Source: Endomychus coccineus (Eukaryota > Arthropoda > Insecta > Coleoptera > Endomychidae). Taken from it: a DNA stretch of 64,000 nt. A program made the translations under genes and the position numbers. The stretch covers positions 992,001-1,056,000 of the forward strand of contig CAUEHT010000001.1 in assembly GCA_958510875.1 (NCBI GenBank), written 5' to 3'. The stretch's first letter is position 1, and each line of letters begins with the position of its first letter. The notes beneath the pieces were generated by a model. It worked only from the letters and a program-made list of their open reading frames with translations. It was not told the origin of the DNA and did not search any database. This document shows positions 8,147-21,345 of the stretch, piece by piece.

Positions 8147-9525
8147 TTACCTTTTTGAAATGACTAAAGCTTGAACTATCTCTGTTCGATAGTCTTGGAC
8201 CGATTGAGTTAGTGATCTAAACACAACGGTTGTGTATTGATTTGGGAGATTTCGTCTGATGTTTCGATTTTCGACGAAATCTGGGGGGATGGGGGCATTG
8301 GCAGCTGGTGTTATACAGCACCAGTTGAAGTTGGTTGCTTCAAAAGGCTCCTTGTATAGTTGGTAGCCGAATGCGGTTGCGATGCCGAATGTTGCAGTTG
8401 TTTCGGCATTGAGCGCTGTGGGTGTAGCCTTACAGTTCACGCCTCTAACGTCGGGGCCATTGACCGGTGAAGGACGTAGAAGGATTGTCTGAGCTGATGA
8501 ACCTGCTTCAGACGTCGAGAACATATCCACGGATGTTAGTTTGAAGGTGGATGTGCTCGCAAGGATGTTGGATACTAGTTTTAACAACGTAATGTTAAAA
8601 CCGGTGTTCATCGGGGAGTTGGGGAAGAGTTCGGCGTTAATGCCGGCGCCCTCTAACTGGGCTAGTGCTTCCTGACGCGGCTTTCGCAAGCGTTGAAAGT
8701 TCAGAAGGTTTGCGCTAGGTGCGTTCTGAGCTGGTACCATGGGGTAAGCGGGCTGCGGGAAGGGAACAACCTCATTGAAGGAGCCCTGGATCTGCAGAAT
8801 TGGGACTCCGAGTGTCGGAATCTCCTCGTACAGATTGTGGGTAGCAGCGTCGATCATCCCGAAGGTAGCGGGGATGTTGCCGATGGCAACGACGGGAAGG
8901 GGGGGAAGGCGGGATAGAGGGTTTGACCTCCAATCGTCTTTGTTTTCCCCAGTCCGTTGAGGAAGAGGCGGAGTGGCTCTGGGACGTTGAAGGGTGTCCC
9001 CTCATACTTGGTTTGCAAGTTGAGTTCTGGATCAGTCATATCTTGATGAAGCTTTGACTTCAACGACGTGACCTTCAACCAGAGGAGAGCGTTGGAATAG
9101 TAAGCGAACATTTCAGGTGTCCACTCTTTTGACAGGTTGGGGTTGTCGATCATGACTTCCCGATATGTCATTGCGGTTATTTCTGGATATGCGACCAGAT
9201 TAGGGGTAAACGTCGTATTTATGTTTACCTCTTGCACCACTTGTCTGCGTTGGAAAGCAGAGGTTTCGAGTGAAGTTGGCTTATCTATTATTTCGTCCTT
9301 CCTTGGGGGGGGGGGGGGGGGGTAGGGAGCGGAACTGGCAAGGCCACCGCGCGGTACCTGTTTGGGTAGAGGGGGCTTCTGCCTATTCTGCTGTGGAGCT
9401 TTGGTTTGGCTTGGGTTTCTGTCACCCTGGGCGGCTCGTGGATTCCGTATATTTTCTGGTTTCCCGTGGTAGATGCCACGTTGAGCGGGGGCGGGGATGT
9501 TGTGTACTGAAACTTGGTCTGCCAT
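8147..9525 (-). pseudogene. Array gene copy 1 (frameshifted at second poly-C tract)
   Basis: The ATG is at 9525. The first poly-C tract (18 C) is followed by an extra 5 bp absent elsewhere (TAGGG on the plus strand), which happens to keep the frame. The second tract has 7 instead of 8 bases and breaks it at about 8885, so the N-terminal 206-residue part and the C-terminal half (from 8857 onward) lie in different frames. Compared with other copies there is a Glu-to-Lys change in the GVNC(E/K)ATPT segment. See copy 7 for the intact protein. Confidence 0.85.
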
Positions 9526-9737
9526 AACTAAGCTGTTGTCTAAGTAAATAGAGTTTGTGGGGGGGGGGGGTGGTTTTGGATTTGTTTTGACTTGAGTTGT
9601 CGCTAAGCGAGTGTGTCAATTTAATCGTTTCCGAACCTCGGACCTAATTAAAATTAACATTTTAACATTTAACATTTTAACATTACGTTGTCCTGACGTG
9701 GCTGAAGGTATAGGGATCCGGAGTCAGTTCACTACAG

Positions 9738-9762
9738 GTTTCGACATGTTGGGGCTCTTCAG
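9738..9762 (-). other. CTGAAGAG...CGAAAC motif (Penelope/hammerhead-core-like), one per full unit
   Basis: On the minus strand CTGAAGAG is followed 13 bases later by GAAAC. This CTGANGA...GAAA arrangement is the conserved core of hammerhead ribozymes and is common in Penelope-like elements, but no convincing stem II is present here. It lies upstream of each array gene, in its leader or promoter region. A related but better-paired motif occurs at 55757-55787. Confidence 0.3.
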
Positions 9763-12093
9763 GTGGTTAGTTTAGATTACGAATATCTTTACAGGGGTTG
9801 CAATATGGCAGGTGATAGTGAAAACATACATTTTCATATTTTCTCACAACGAACAATTGAGAGATAAAAAGTGTAGTCCAATGCCGGAAGTGGTATGGGC
9901 ATGTGTCCTCGGAGTAGTTGTTTCTGTTGTTCTGAGGGTTTTCCGTTGAGTGGGAGCATACTGACCTAACTCTGAACTGGCAATTGGAAGTTAAAAGTAC
10001 TTAGATTCTGATTCGGTACATATTTTCTCGCCAGTCGTATTCTCCAATGTAGGAGATTTCGACGAAAGCGGGTATATTTTGACAGGTCCTGCCCAAAACT
10101 TACTTTTTTCCTACTACCGCCAGCAAAGGAATAACGCTCGCCGTGCAGTGTTTGAAGTTAAATTTTACACACTAGTTCGTAAAATATATTCTTTACGCAC
10201 TAGTTCGTAGAGTAACGTCAATAAGGCTAAAAAAATAATGGGTCTGGACATGCCAAAATATACCTGTTTTCGTCGAATTCTCTTAGTTTAGAGAATAGTA
10301 CTGGCCAGAAAATTTGTATCGAATCAGACTCTACAAACTTTTAACTCCCAATTCCCACCTCAAACCAATTTCGGAAAAGCCGTATCGTTTTGTATTTTCT
10401 ATCTACGTAACGTATGTTTTGTCAAATTTCGATGTCATCCTAGCCCTCGACAATAGCGGCCGGCGGTCGCCATGGCAATTGTGGTAATATATGTTGGCCG
10501 CCTCTCTCGGTCTTTACAAGATGCATCATTTCAGAAAAAATTTTCTATTTTGAAAGATATATTTCACGGTAGTTAAACAAATTTGTTCGCAACTTGTGTG
10601 TAAAGCAACTTTTTTGAATCATGAATCATGAAACACTAGTAGTATACCCTTATTAACGTCACTTTACGCACTGTTGCGTTTTTATGCAATAGTACGTAAA
10701 ATTTATCTTTGTGAAGTGAAGTTAGTACTTCATGGGCAGTAGTAGGAAAATGTTTTTGAACATGCTAATCTAGGTATGTCTGAAAATGTTTGTACAACTT
10801 CAATAAATGAAATTAGTCGTAAACTATTGCAGTATTTTGCTCGGAAATGAGCATTTCTGAAAATATGCAATTGTTGATTGATAACAAACAATAACAACTG
10901 AATTACTTAAATATTTATTTTCTTGTTCGAACCCACAACGTATATAATGCAAAAAATACTATCATGTCCACTATGTTCCAATCTAAAAAACTAATTTTTT
11001 TTTAAAAGGGGTCTTTATTTTATCGAAAGATATTGAGTCAATATAGGTCTTTGATATATAAAAGAATGAACCCATATATTCAGTTGTCCCGGAAGTCGCC
11101 ATTAGAGAAATAACCACCAAAAAGATTTTTTTTTTAATTCCAATTTATTGTACTATGCATATACAAGACAATTGATGTTCATGTTTAGAAAACAAAATAT
11201 GCGAGATCCTAGCAATTTGAAATAAGTATGAATAAGGACTTTAAGTTATTATCCTTAATTTCATATTAATGTGCCGGAACACGTCGATACGACACTGTAC
11301 GTTGAAAAATTTACAAAAAAGTATACATAAAGGTGAATATGGGCTAATTGTGAAGGAAAACCAAATGTATACCCATTTCTGTAAGGAAATTTGTAGGGAA
11401 AAAAATGAACAAATAACAATTTGAATATTTAAATATTTATTTTCATGTTCGCTCCTCCAACGTATATAATGCAAGAAATACTATTATGTCCACTATGTTC
11501 TAATCTACAAAACAGATTTTTTTAGAAGTGTGGTCTCTATTTCATCGAAAGATATTGAGTCAAAATAGGTCTTTGATTTGTAAAAGCATGATCCCATATA
11601 TTTAGTTGTCCCGGAAGTCGCCATTAGAGAAACAACCACCAAAAATATATTTCTTTAAAATTCTTGTTTATTGTAGTATACGTATTTGAGAAAATTACTG
11701 TTTATGTTCAGAAAACAATATATGTAAGATCCTAGCAATTTGAAATAAGTATGTACACGAGATTTAAGTCATTATCGTGAATTTTGTATTAATGTCCCGG
11801 AACACGTCAATACATCACTGTACATTGCAAAATTTAAAAAAACGTATACATAAAAGTAAATATGCGCCAATTGTGAAGTAAAACCAAATGTATACCCATT
11901 TCTGTAAGGAAATGTATAGGGAAAAAAATGACCCAGAAGTCGTCGCTTGACATATATATATGCTGTATTGGGTTGCCGGGATATACTCCGCATTGTCGTA
12001 GATTGGTTTCGATAGAAACCGTTGATATGACGAAGGGGGAAGTGTCGTCTTACCAACGATGTTCTATGTGGGGGAACATGCGCCAGTGAAGCT

Positions 12094-13467
12094 TTACCTT
12101 TTTGAAATGACTAAAGCTTGAACTATCTCTGTTCGATAGTCTTGGACCGATTGAGTTAGTGATCTAAACACAACGGTTGTGTATTGATTTGGGAGATTTC
12201 GTCTGATGTTTCGATTTTCGACGAAATCTGGGGGGATGGGGGCATTGGCAGCTGGTGTTATACAGCACCAGTTGAAGTTGGTTGCTTCAAAAGGCTCCTT
12301 GTATAGTTGGTAGCCGAATGCGGTTGCGATGCCGAATGTTGCAGTTGTTTCGGCATTGAGCGCTGTGGGTGTAGCCTCACAGTTCACGCCTCTAACGTCG
12401 GGGCCATTGACCGGTGAAGGACGTAGAAGGATTGTCTGAGCTGATGAACCTGCTTCAGACGTCGAGAACATATCCACGGATGTTAGTTTGAAGGTGGATG
12501 TGCTCGCAAGGATGTTGGATACTAGTTTTAACAACGTAATGTTAAAACCGGTGTTCATCGGGGAGTTGGGGAAGAGTTCGGCGTTAATGCCGGCGCCCTC
12601 TAACTGGGCTAGTGCTTCCTGACGCGGCTTTCGCAAGCGTTGAAAGTTCAGAAGGTTTGCGCTAGGTGCGTTCTGAGCTGGTACCATGGGGTAAGCGGGC
12701 TGCGGGAAGGGAACAACCTCATTGAAGGAGCCCTGGATCTGCAGAATTGGGACTCCGAGTGTCGGAATCTCCTCGTACAGATTGTGGGTAGCAGCGTCGA
12801 TCATCCCGAAGGTAGCGGGGATGTTGCCGATGGCAACGACGGGAAGGGGGGGAAGGCGGGATAGAGGGTTTGACCTCCAATCGTCTTTGTTTTCCCCAGT
12901 CCGTTGAGGAAGAGGCGGAGTGGCTCTGGGACGTTGAAGGGTGTCCCCTCATACTTGGTTTGCAAGTTGAGTTCTGGATCAGTCATATCTTGATGAAGCT
13001 TTGACTTCAACGACGTGACCTTCAACCAGAGGAGAGCGTTGGAATAGTAAGCGAACATTTCAGGTGTCCACTCTTTTGACAGGTTGGGGTTGTCGATCAT
13101 GACTTCCCGATATGTCATTGCGGTTATTTCTGGATATGCGACCAGATTAGGGGTAAACGTCGTATTTATGTTTACCTCTTGCACCACTTGTCTGCGTTGG
13201 AAAGCAGAGGTTTCGAGTGAAGTTGGCTTATCTATTATTTCGTCCTTCCTTGGGGGGGGGGGGGGGGGGAGCGGAACTGGCAAGGCCACCGCGCGGTACC
13301 TGTTTGGATAGAGGGGGCTTCTGCCTATTCTGCTGTGGAGCTTTGGTTTGGCTTGGGTTTCTGTCACCCTGGGCGGCTCGTGGATTCCGTTTATTTTCTG
13401 GTTTCCCGTGGTAGATGCCACGTTGAGCGGGGGCGGGGATGTTGTGTACTGAAACTTGGTCTGCCAT
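12094..13467 (-). pseudogene. Array gene copy 2 (frameshifted at both poly-C tracts)
   Basis: The ATG is at 13467. The first tract has 18 and the second 7 bases, so the N-terminal disordered part, the middle domain and the C-terminal domain are in three frames. All other coding sequence matches the intact copies closely, which puts the damage in the homopolymers alone. Confidence 0.85.
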
Positions 13468-16032
13468 AACTAAGCTGTTGTCTAAGTAAATAGAGTTTGT
13501 GGGGGGGGGTGGTTTTGGATTTGTTTTGACTTGAGTTGTCGCTAAGCGAGTGTGTCAATTTAATCGTTTCCGAACCTCGGACCTAATTAAAATTAACATT
13601 TTAACATTTAACATTTTAACATTACGTTGTCCTGACGTGGCTGAAGGTATAGGGATCCGGAGTCAGTTCACTACAGGTTTCGACATGTTGGGGCTCTTCA
13701 GGTGGTTAGTTTAGATTACGAATATCTTTACAGGGGTTGCAATATGGCAGGTGATAGTGAAAACATACATTTTCATATTTTCTCACAACGAACAATTGAG
13801 AGATAAAAAGTGTAGTCCAATGCCGGAAGTGGTATGGGCATGTGTCCTCGGAGTAGTTGTATCTGTTGTTCTGAGGGTTTTCCGTTGAGTGGGAGCATAC
13901 TGACCTAACTCTGAACTGGCAATTGGAAGTTAAAAGTACTTAGATTCTGATTCGGTACATATTTTCTCGCCAGTCGTATTCTCCAATGTAGGAGATTTCG
14001 ACGAAAGCGGGTATATTTTGACAGGTCCTGCCCAAAACTTACTTTTTTCCTACTACCGCCAGCAAAGGAATAACGCTCGCCGTGCAGTGTTTGAAGTTAA
14101 ATTTTACACACTAGTTCGTAAAATATATTCTTTACGCACTAGTGCGTAGAGTAACGTCAATAAGGCTAAAAAAATAATGGGTCTGGACATGCCAAAATAT
14201 ACCTGTTTTCGTCGAATTCTCTTAGTTTAGAGAATAGTACTGGCCAGAAAATTTGTATCGAATCAGACTCTACAAACTTTTAACTCCCAATTCCCACCTC
14301 AAACCAATTTCGGAAAAGCCGTATCGTTTTGTATTTTCTATCTACGTAACGTGTGTTTTGTCAAATTTCGATGTCATCCTAGCCCTCGACAATAGCGGCC
14401 GGCGGTCGCCATAGCAATTGTGGTAATATATGTTGGCCGCCTCTCTCGGTCTTTACAAGATGCATCATTTCAGAAAAAATGTTCTATTTTGAAAGATATA
14501 TTTCACGGTAGTTAAACAAATTTGTTCGCAACTTGTGTGTAAAGCAACTTTTTTGAATCATGAATCATGAAACACTAGTAGTATACCCTTATTAACGTCA
14601 CTTTACGCACTGTTGCGTTTTTATGCAATAGTACGTAAAATTTATCTTTGTGAAGTGAAGTTAGTACTTCATGGGCAGTAGTAGGAAAATGTTTTTGAAC
14701 ATGCTAATCTAGGTATGTCTGAAAATGTTTGTACAACTTCAATAAATGAAATTAGTCGTAAACTATTGCAGTATTTTGCTCGGAAATGAGCATTTCTGAA
14801 AATATGCAATTGTTGATTGATAACAAACAATAACAACTGAATTACTTAAATATTTATTTTCTTGTTCGAACCCACAACGTATATAATGCAAAAAATACTA
14901 TCATGTCCACTATGTTCCAATCTAAAAAACTAATTTTTTTTTAAAAGGGGTCTTTATTTTATCGAAAGATATTGAGTCAATATAGGTCTTTGATATATAA
15001 AAGAATGAACCCATATATTCAGTTGTCCCGGAAGTCGCCATTAGAGAAATAACCACCAAAAAGATTTTTTTTTTAATTCCAATTTATTGTACTATGCATA
15101 TACAAGACAATTGATGTTCATGTTTAGAAAACAAAATATGCGAGATCCTAGCAATTTGAAATAAGTATGAATAAGGACTTTAAGTTATTATCCTTAATTT
15201 CATATTAATGTGCCGGAACACGTCGATACGACACTGTACGTTAAAAAATTTACAAAAAAGTATACATAAAGGTGAATATGGGCTAATTGTGAAGGAAAAC
15301 CAAATGTATACCCATTTCTGTAAGGAAATTTGTAGGGAAAAAAATGAACAAATAACAATTTGAATATTTAAATATTTATTTTCATGTTCGCTCCTCCAAC
15401 GTATATAATGCAAGAAATACTATTATGTCCACTATGTTCTAATCTACAAAACAGATTTTTTTAGAAGTGTGGTCTCTATTTCATCGAAAGATATTGAGTC
15501 AAAATAGGTCTTTGATTTGTAAAAGCATGATCCCATATATTTAGTTGTCCCGGAAGTCGCCATTAGAGAAACAACCACCAAAAATATATTTCTTTAAAAT
15601 TCTTGTTTATTGTAGTATACGTATTTGAGAAAATTACTGTTTATGTTCAGAAAACAATATATGTAAGATCCTAGCAATTTGAAATAAGTATGTACACGAG
15701 CTTTAAGTCATTATCGTGAATTTTGTATTAATGTCCCGGAACACGTCAATACATCACTGTACATTGCAAAATTTAAAAAAACGTATACATAAAAGTAAAT
15801 ATGCGCCAATTGTGAAGTAAAACCAAATGTATACCCATTTCTGTAAGGAAATGTATAGGGAAAAAAATGACCCAGAAGTCGTCGCTTGACATATATATAT
15901 GCTGTATTGGGTTGCCGGGATATACTCCGCATTGTCGTAGATTGGTTTCGATAGAAACCGTTGATATGACGAAGGGGGAAGTGTCGTCTTACCAACGATG
16001 TTCTATGTGGGGGAACATGCGCCCGTGAAGCT

Positions 16033-17408
16033 TTACCTTTTTGAAATGACTAAAGCTTGAACTATCTCTGTTCGATAGTCTTGGACCGATTGAGTTAGTG
16101 ATCTAAACACAACGGTTGTGTATTGATTTGGGAGATTTCGTCTGATGTTTCGATTTTCGACGAAATCTGGGGGGATGGGGGCATTGGCAGCTGGTGTTAT
16201 ACAGCACCAGTTGAAGTTGGTTGCTTCAAAAGGCTCCTTGTATAGTTGGTAGCCGAATGCGGTTGCGATGCCGAATGTTGCAGTTGTTTCGGCATTGAGC
16301 GCTGTGGGTGTAGCCTCACAGTTCACGCCTCTAACGTCGGGGCCATTGACCGGTGAAGGACGTAGAAGGATTGTCTGAGCTGATGAACCTGCTTCAGACG
16401 TCGAGAACATATCCACGGATGTTAGTTTGAAGGTGGATGTGCTCGCAAGGATGTTGGATACTAGTTTTAACAACGTAATGTTAAAACCGGTGTTCATCGG
16501 GGAGTTGGGGAAGAGTTCGGCGTTAATGCCGGCGCCCTCTAACTGGGCTAGTGCTTCCTGACGCGGCTTTCGCAAGCGTTGAAAGTTCAGAAGGTTTGCG
16601 CTAGGTGCGTTCTGAGCTGGTACCATGGGGTAAGCGGGCTGCGGGAAGGGAACAACCTCATTGAAGGAGCCCTGGATCTGCAGAATTGGGACTCCGAGTG
16701 TCGGAATCTCCTCGTACAGATTGTGGGTAGCAGCGTCGATCATCCCGAAGGTAGCGGGGATGTTGCCGATGGCAACGACGGGAAGGGGGGGGGAAGGCGG
16801 GATAGAGGGTTTGACCTCCAATCGTCTTTGTTTTCCCCAGTCCGTTGAGGAAGAAGCGGAGTGGCTCTGGGACGTTGAAGGGTGTCCCCTCATACTTGGT
16901 TTGCAAGTTGAGTTCTGGATCAGTCATATCTTGATGAAGCTTTGACTTCAACGACGTGACCTTCAACCAGAGGAGAGCGTTGGAATAGTAAGCGAACATT
17001 TCAGGTGTCCACTCTTTTGACAGGTTGGGGTTGTCGATCATGACTTCCCGATATGTCATTGCGGTTATTTCTGGATATGCGACCAGATTAGGGGTAAACG
17101 TCGTATTTATGTTTACCTCTTGCACCACTTGTCTGCGTTGGAAAGCAGAGGTTTCGAGTGAAGTTGGCTTATCTATTATTTCGTCCTTCCTTGGGGGGGG
17201 GGGGGGGGGGAGCGGAACTGGCAAGGCCACCGCGCGGTACCTGTTTGGGTAGAGGGGGCTTCTGCCTATTCTGCTGTGGAGCTTTGGTTTGGCTTGGGTT
17301 TCTGTCACCCTGGGCGGCTCGTGGATTCCGTTTATTTTCTGGTTTCCCGTGGTAGATGCCACGTTGAGCGGGGGCGGGGATGTTGTGTACTGAAACTTGG
17401 TCTGCCAT
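16033..17408 (-). pseudogene. Array gene copy 3 (frameshifted at both poly-C tracts)
   Basis: The ATG is at 17408. Tract lengths are 18 and 9. A Leu-to-Phe change lies in the EPLRFFLNGL segment. The C-terminal half is open from 16893. Confidence 0.85.
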
Positions 17409-19976
17409 AACTAAGCTGTTGTCTAAGTAAATAGAGTTTGTGGGGGGGGGGGGTGGTTTTGGATTTGTTTTGACTTGAGTTGTCGCTAAGCGAGTGTGTC
17501 AATTTAATCGTTTCCGAACCTCGGACCTAATTAAAATTAACATTTTAACATTTAACATTTTAACATTACGTTGTCCTGACGTGGCTGAAGGTATAGGGAT
17601 CCGGAGTCAGTTCACTACAGGTTTCGACATGTTGGGGCTCTTCAGGTGGTTAGTTTAGATTACGAATATCTTTACAGGGGTTGCAATATGGCAGGTGATA
17701 GTGAAAACATACATTTTCATATTTTCTCACAACGAACAATTGAGAGATAAAAAGTGTAGTCCAATGCCGGAAGTGGTATGGGCATGTGTCCTCGGAGTAG
17801 TTGTTTCTGTTGTTCTGAGGGTTTTCCGTTGAGTGGGAGCATACTGACCTAACTCTGAACTGGCAATTGGAAGTTAAAAGTACTTAGATTCTGATTCGGT
17901 ACATATTTTCTCGCCAGTCGTATTCTCCAATGTAGGAGATTTCGACGAAAGCGGGTATATTTTGACAGGTCCTGCCCAAAACTTACTTTTTTCCTACTAC
18001 CGCCAGCAAAGGAATAACGCTCGCCGTGCAGTGTTTGAAGTTAAATTTTACACACTAGTTCGTAAAATATATTCTTTACGCACTAGTGCGTAGAGTAACG
18101 TCAATAAGGCTAAAAAAATAATGGGTCTGGACATGCCAAAATATACCTGTTTTCGTCGAATTCTCTTAGTTTAGAGAATAGTACTGGCCAGAAAATTTGT
18201 ATCGAATCAGACTCTACAAACTTTTAACTCCCAATTCCCACCTCAAACCAATTTCGGAAAAGCCGTATCGTTTTGTATTTTCTATCTACGTAACGTGTGT
18301 TTTGTCAAATTTCGATGTCATCCTAGCCCTCGACAATAGCGGCCGGCGGTCGCCATGGCAATTGTGGTAATATATGTTGGCCGCCTCTCTCGGTCTTTAC
18401 AAGATGCATCATTTCAGAAAAAATGTTCTATTTTGAAAGATATATTTCACGGTAGTTAAACAAATTTGTTCGCAACTTGTGTGTAAAGCAACTTTTTTGA
18501 ATCATGAATCATGAAACACTAGTAGTATACCCTTATTAACGTCACTTTACGCACTGTTGCGTTTTTATGCAATAGTACGTAAAATTTATCTTTGTGAAGT
18601 GAAGTTAGTACTTCATGGGCAGTAGTAGGAAAATGTTTTTGAACATGCTAATCTAGGTATGTCTGAAAATGTTTGTACAACTTCAATAAATGAAATTAGT
18701 CGTAAACTATTGCAGTATTTTGCTCGGAAATGAGCATTTCTGAAAATATGCAATTGTTGATTGATAACAAACAATAACAACTGAATTACTTAAATATTTA
18801 TTTTCTTGTTCGAACCCACAACGTATATAATGCAAAAAATACTATCATGTCCACTATGTTCCAATCTAAAAAACTAATTTTTTTTTAAAAGGGGTCTTTA
18901 TTTTATCGAAAGATATTGAGTCAATATAGGTCTTTGATATATAAAAGAATGAACCCATATATTCAGTTGTCCCGGAAGTCGCCATTAGAGAAATAACCAC
19001 CAAAAAGATTTTTTTTTTAATTCCAATTTATTGTACTATGCATATACAAGACAATTGATGTTCATGTTTAGAAAACAAAATATGCGAGATCCTAGCAATT
19101 TGAAATAAGTATGAATAAGGACTTTAAGTTATTATCCTTAATTTCATATTAATGTGCCGGAACACGTCGATACGACACTGTACGTTGAAAAATTTACAAA
19201 AAAGTATACATAAAGGTGAATATGGGCTAATTGTGAAGGAAAACCAAATGTATACCCATTTCTGTAAGGAAATTTGTAGGGAAAAAAATGAACAAATAAC
19301 AATTTGAATATTTAAATATTTATTTTCATGTTCGCTCCTCCAACGTATATAATGCAAGAAATACTATTATGTCCACTATGTTCTAATCTACAAAACAGAT
19401 TTTTTTAGAAGTGTGGTCTCTATTTCATCGAAAGATATTGAGTCAAAATAGGTCTTTGATTTGTAAAAGCATGATCCCATATATTTAGTTGTCCCGGAAG
19501 TGGCCATTAGAGAAACAACCACCAAAAATATATTTCTTTAAAATTCTTGTTTATTGTAGTATACGTATTTGAGAAAATTACTGTTTATGTTCAGAAAACA
19601 ATATATGTAAGATCCTAGCAATTTGAAATAAGTATGTACACGAGCTTTAAGTCATTATCGTGAATTTTGTATTAATGTCCCGGAACACGTCAATACATCA
19701 CTGTACATTGCAAAATTTAAAAAAACGTATACATAAAAGTAAATATGCGCCAATTGTGAAGTAAAACCAAATGTATACCCATTTCTGTAAGGAAATGTAT
19801 AGGGAAAAAAATGACCCAGAAGTCGTCGCTTGACATATATATATGCTGTATTGGGTTGCCGGGATATACTCCGCGTTGTCGTAGATTGGTTTCGATAGAA
19901 ACCGTTGATATGACGAAGGGGGAAGTGTCGTCTTACCAACGATGTTCTATGTGGGGGAACATGCGCCCGTGAAGCT

Positions 19977-21345
19977 TTACCTTTTTGAAATGACTAAAGC
20001 TTGAACTATCTCTGTTCGATAGTCTTGGACCGATTGAGTTAGTGATCTAAACACAACGGTTGTGTATTGATTTGGGAGATTTCGTCTGATGTTTCGATTT
20101 TCGACGAAATCTGGGGGGATGGGGGCATTGGCAGCTGGTGTTATACAGCACCAGTTGAAGTTGGTTGCTTCAAAAGGCTCCTTGTATAGTTGGTAGCCGA
20201 ATGCGGTTGCGATGCCGAATGTTGCAGTTGTTTCGGCATTGAGCGCTGTGGGTGTAGCCTCACAGTTCACGCCTCTAACGTCGGGGCCATTGACCGGTGA
20301 AGGACGTAGAAGGATTGTCTGAGCTGATGAACCTGCTTCAGACGTCGAGAACATATCCACGGATGTTAGTTTGAAGGTGGATGTGCTCGCAAGGATGTTG
20401 GATACTAGTTTTAACAACGTAATGTTAAAACCGGTGTTCATCGGGGAGTTGGGGAAGAGTTCGGCGTTAATGCCGGCGCCCTCTAACTGGGCTAGTGCTT
20501 CCTGACGCGGCTTTCGCAAGCGTTGAAAGTTCAGAAGGTTTGCGCTAGGTGCGTTCTGAGCTGGTACCATGGGGTAAGCGGGCTGCGGGAAGGGAACAAC
20601 CTCATTGAAGGAGCCCTGGATCTGCAGAATTGGGACTCCGAGTGTCGGAATCTCCTCGTACAGATTGTGGGTAGCAGCGTCGATCATCCCGAAGGTAGCG
20701 GGGATGTTGCCGATGGCAACGACGGGAAGGGGGGGGGAAGGCGGGATAGAGGGTTTGACCTCCAATCGTCTTTGTTTTCCCCAGTCCGTTGAGGAAGAGG
20801 CGGAGTGGCTCTGGGACGTTGAAGGGTGTCCCCTCATACTTGGTTTGCAAGTTGAGTTCTGGATCAGTCATATCTTGATGAAGCTTTGACTTCAACGACG
20901 TGACCTTCAACCAGAGGAGAGCGTTGGAATAGTAAGCGCACATTTCAGGTGTCCACTCTTTTGACAGGTTGGGGTTGTCGATCATGACTTCCCGATATGT
21001 CATTGCGGTTATTTCTGGATATGCGACCAGATTAGGGGTAAACGTCGTATTTATGTTTACCTCTTGCACCACTTGTCTGCGTTGGAAAGCAGAGGTTTCG
21101 AGTGAAGTTGGCTTATCTATTATTTCGTCCTTCCTTGGGGGGGGGGGAGCGGAACTGGCAAGGCCACCGCGCGGTACCTGTTTGGGTAGAGGGGGCTTCT
21201 GCCTATTCTGCTGTGGAGCTTTGGTTTGGCTTGGGTTTCTGTCACCCTGGGCGGCTCGTGGATTCCGTTTATTTTCTGGTTTCCCGTGGTAGATGCCACG
21301 TTGAGCGGGGGCGGGGATGATGTGTACTGAAACTTGGTCTGCCAT
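19977..21345 (-). pseudogene. Array gene copy 4 (frameshifted at second poly-C tract)
   Basis: The ATG is at 21345. The first tract (11) keeps the frame; the second (9) breaks it, so the N-terminal ~205 residues are readable as one piece. A Phe-to-Cys change (EMCAYYS) is shared with copy 6, which hints at common descent or conversion between them. Confidence 0.85.

Noticed and set aside
8693..9527. Plus-strand frames opposite the array gene, including poly-Gly stretches
   Set aside because: They are antisense shadows of the minus-strand gene, and the Gly runs come from the homopolymers.
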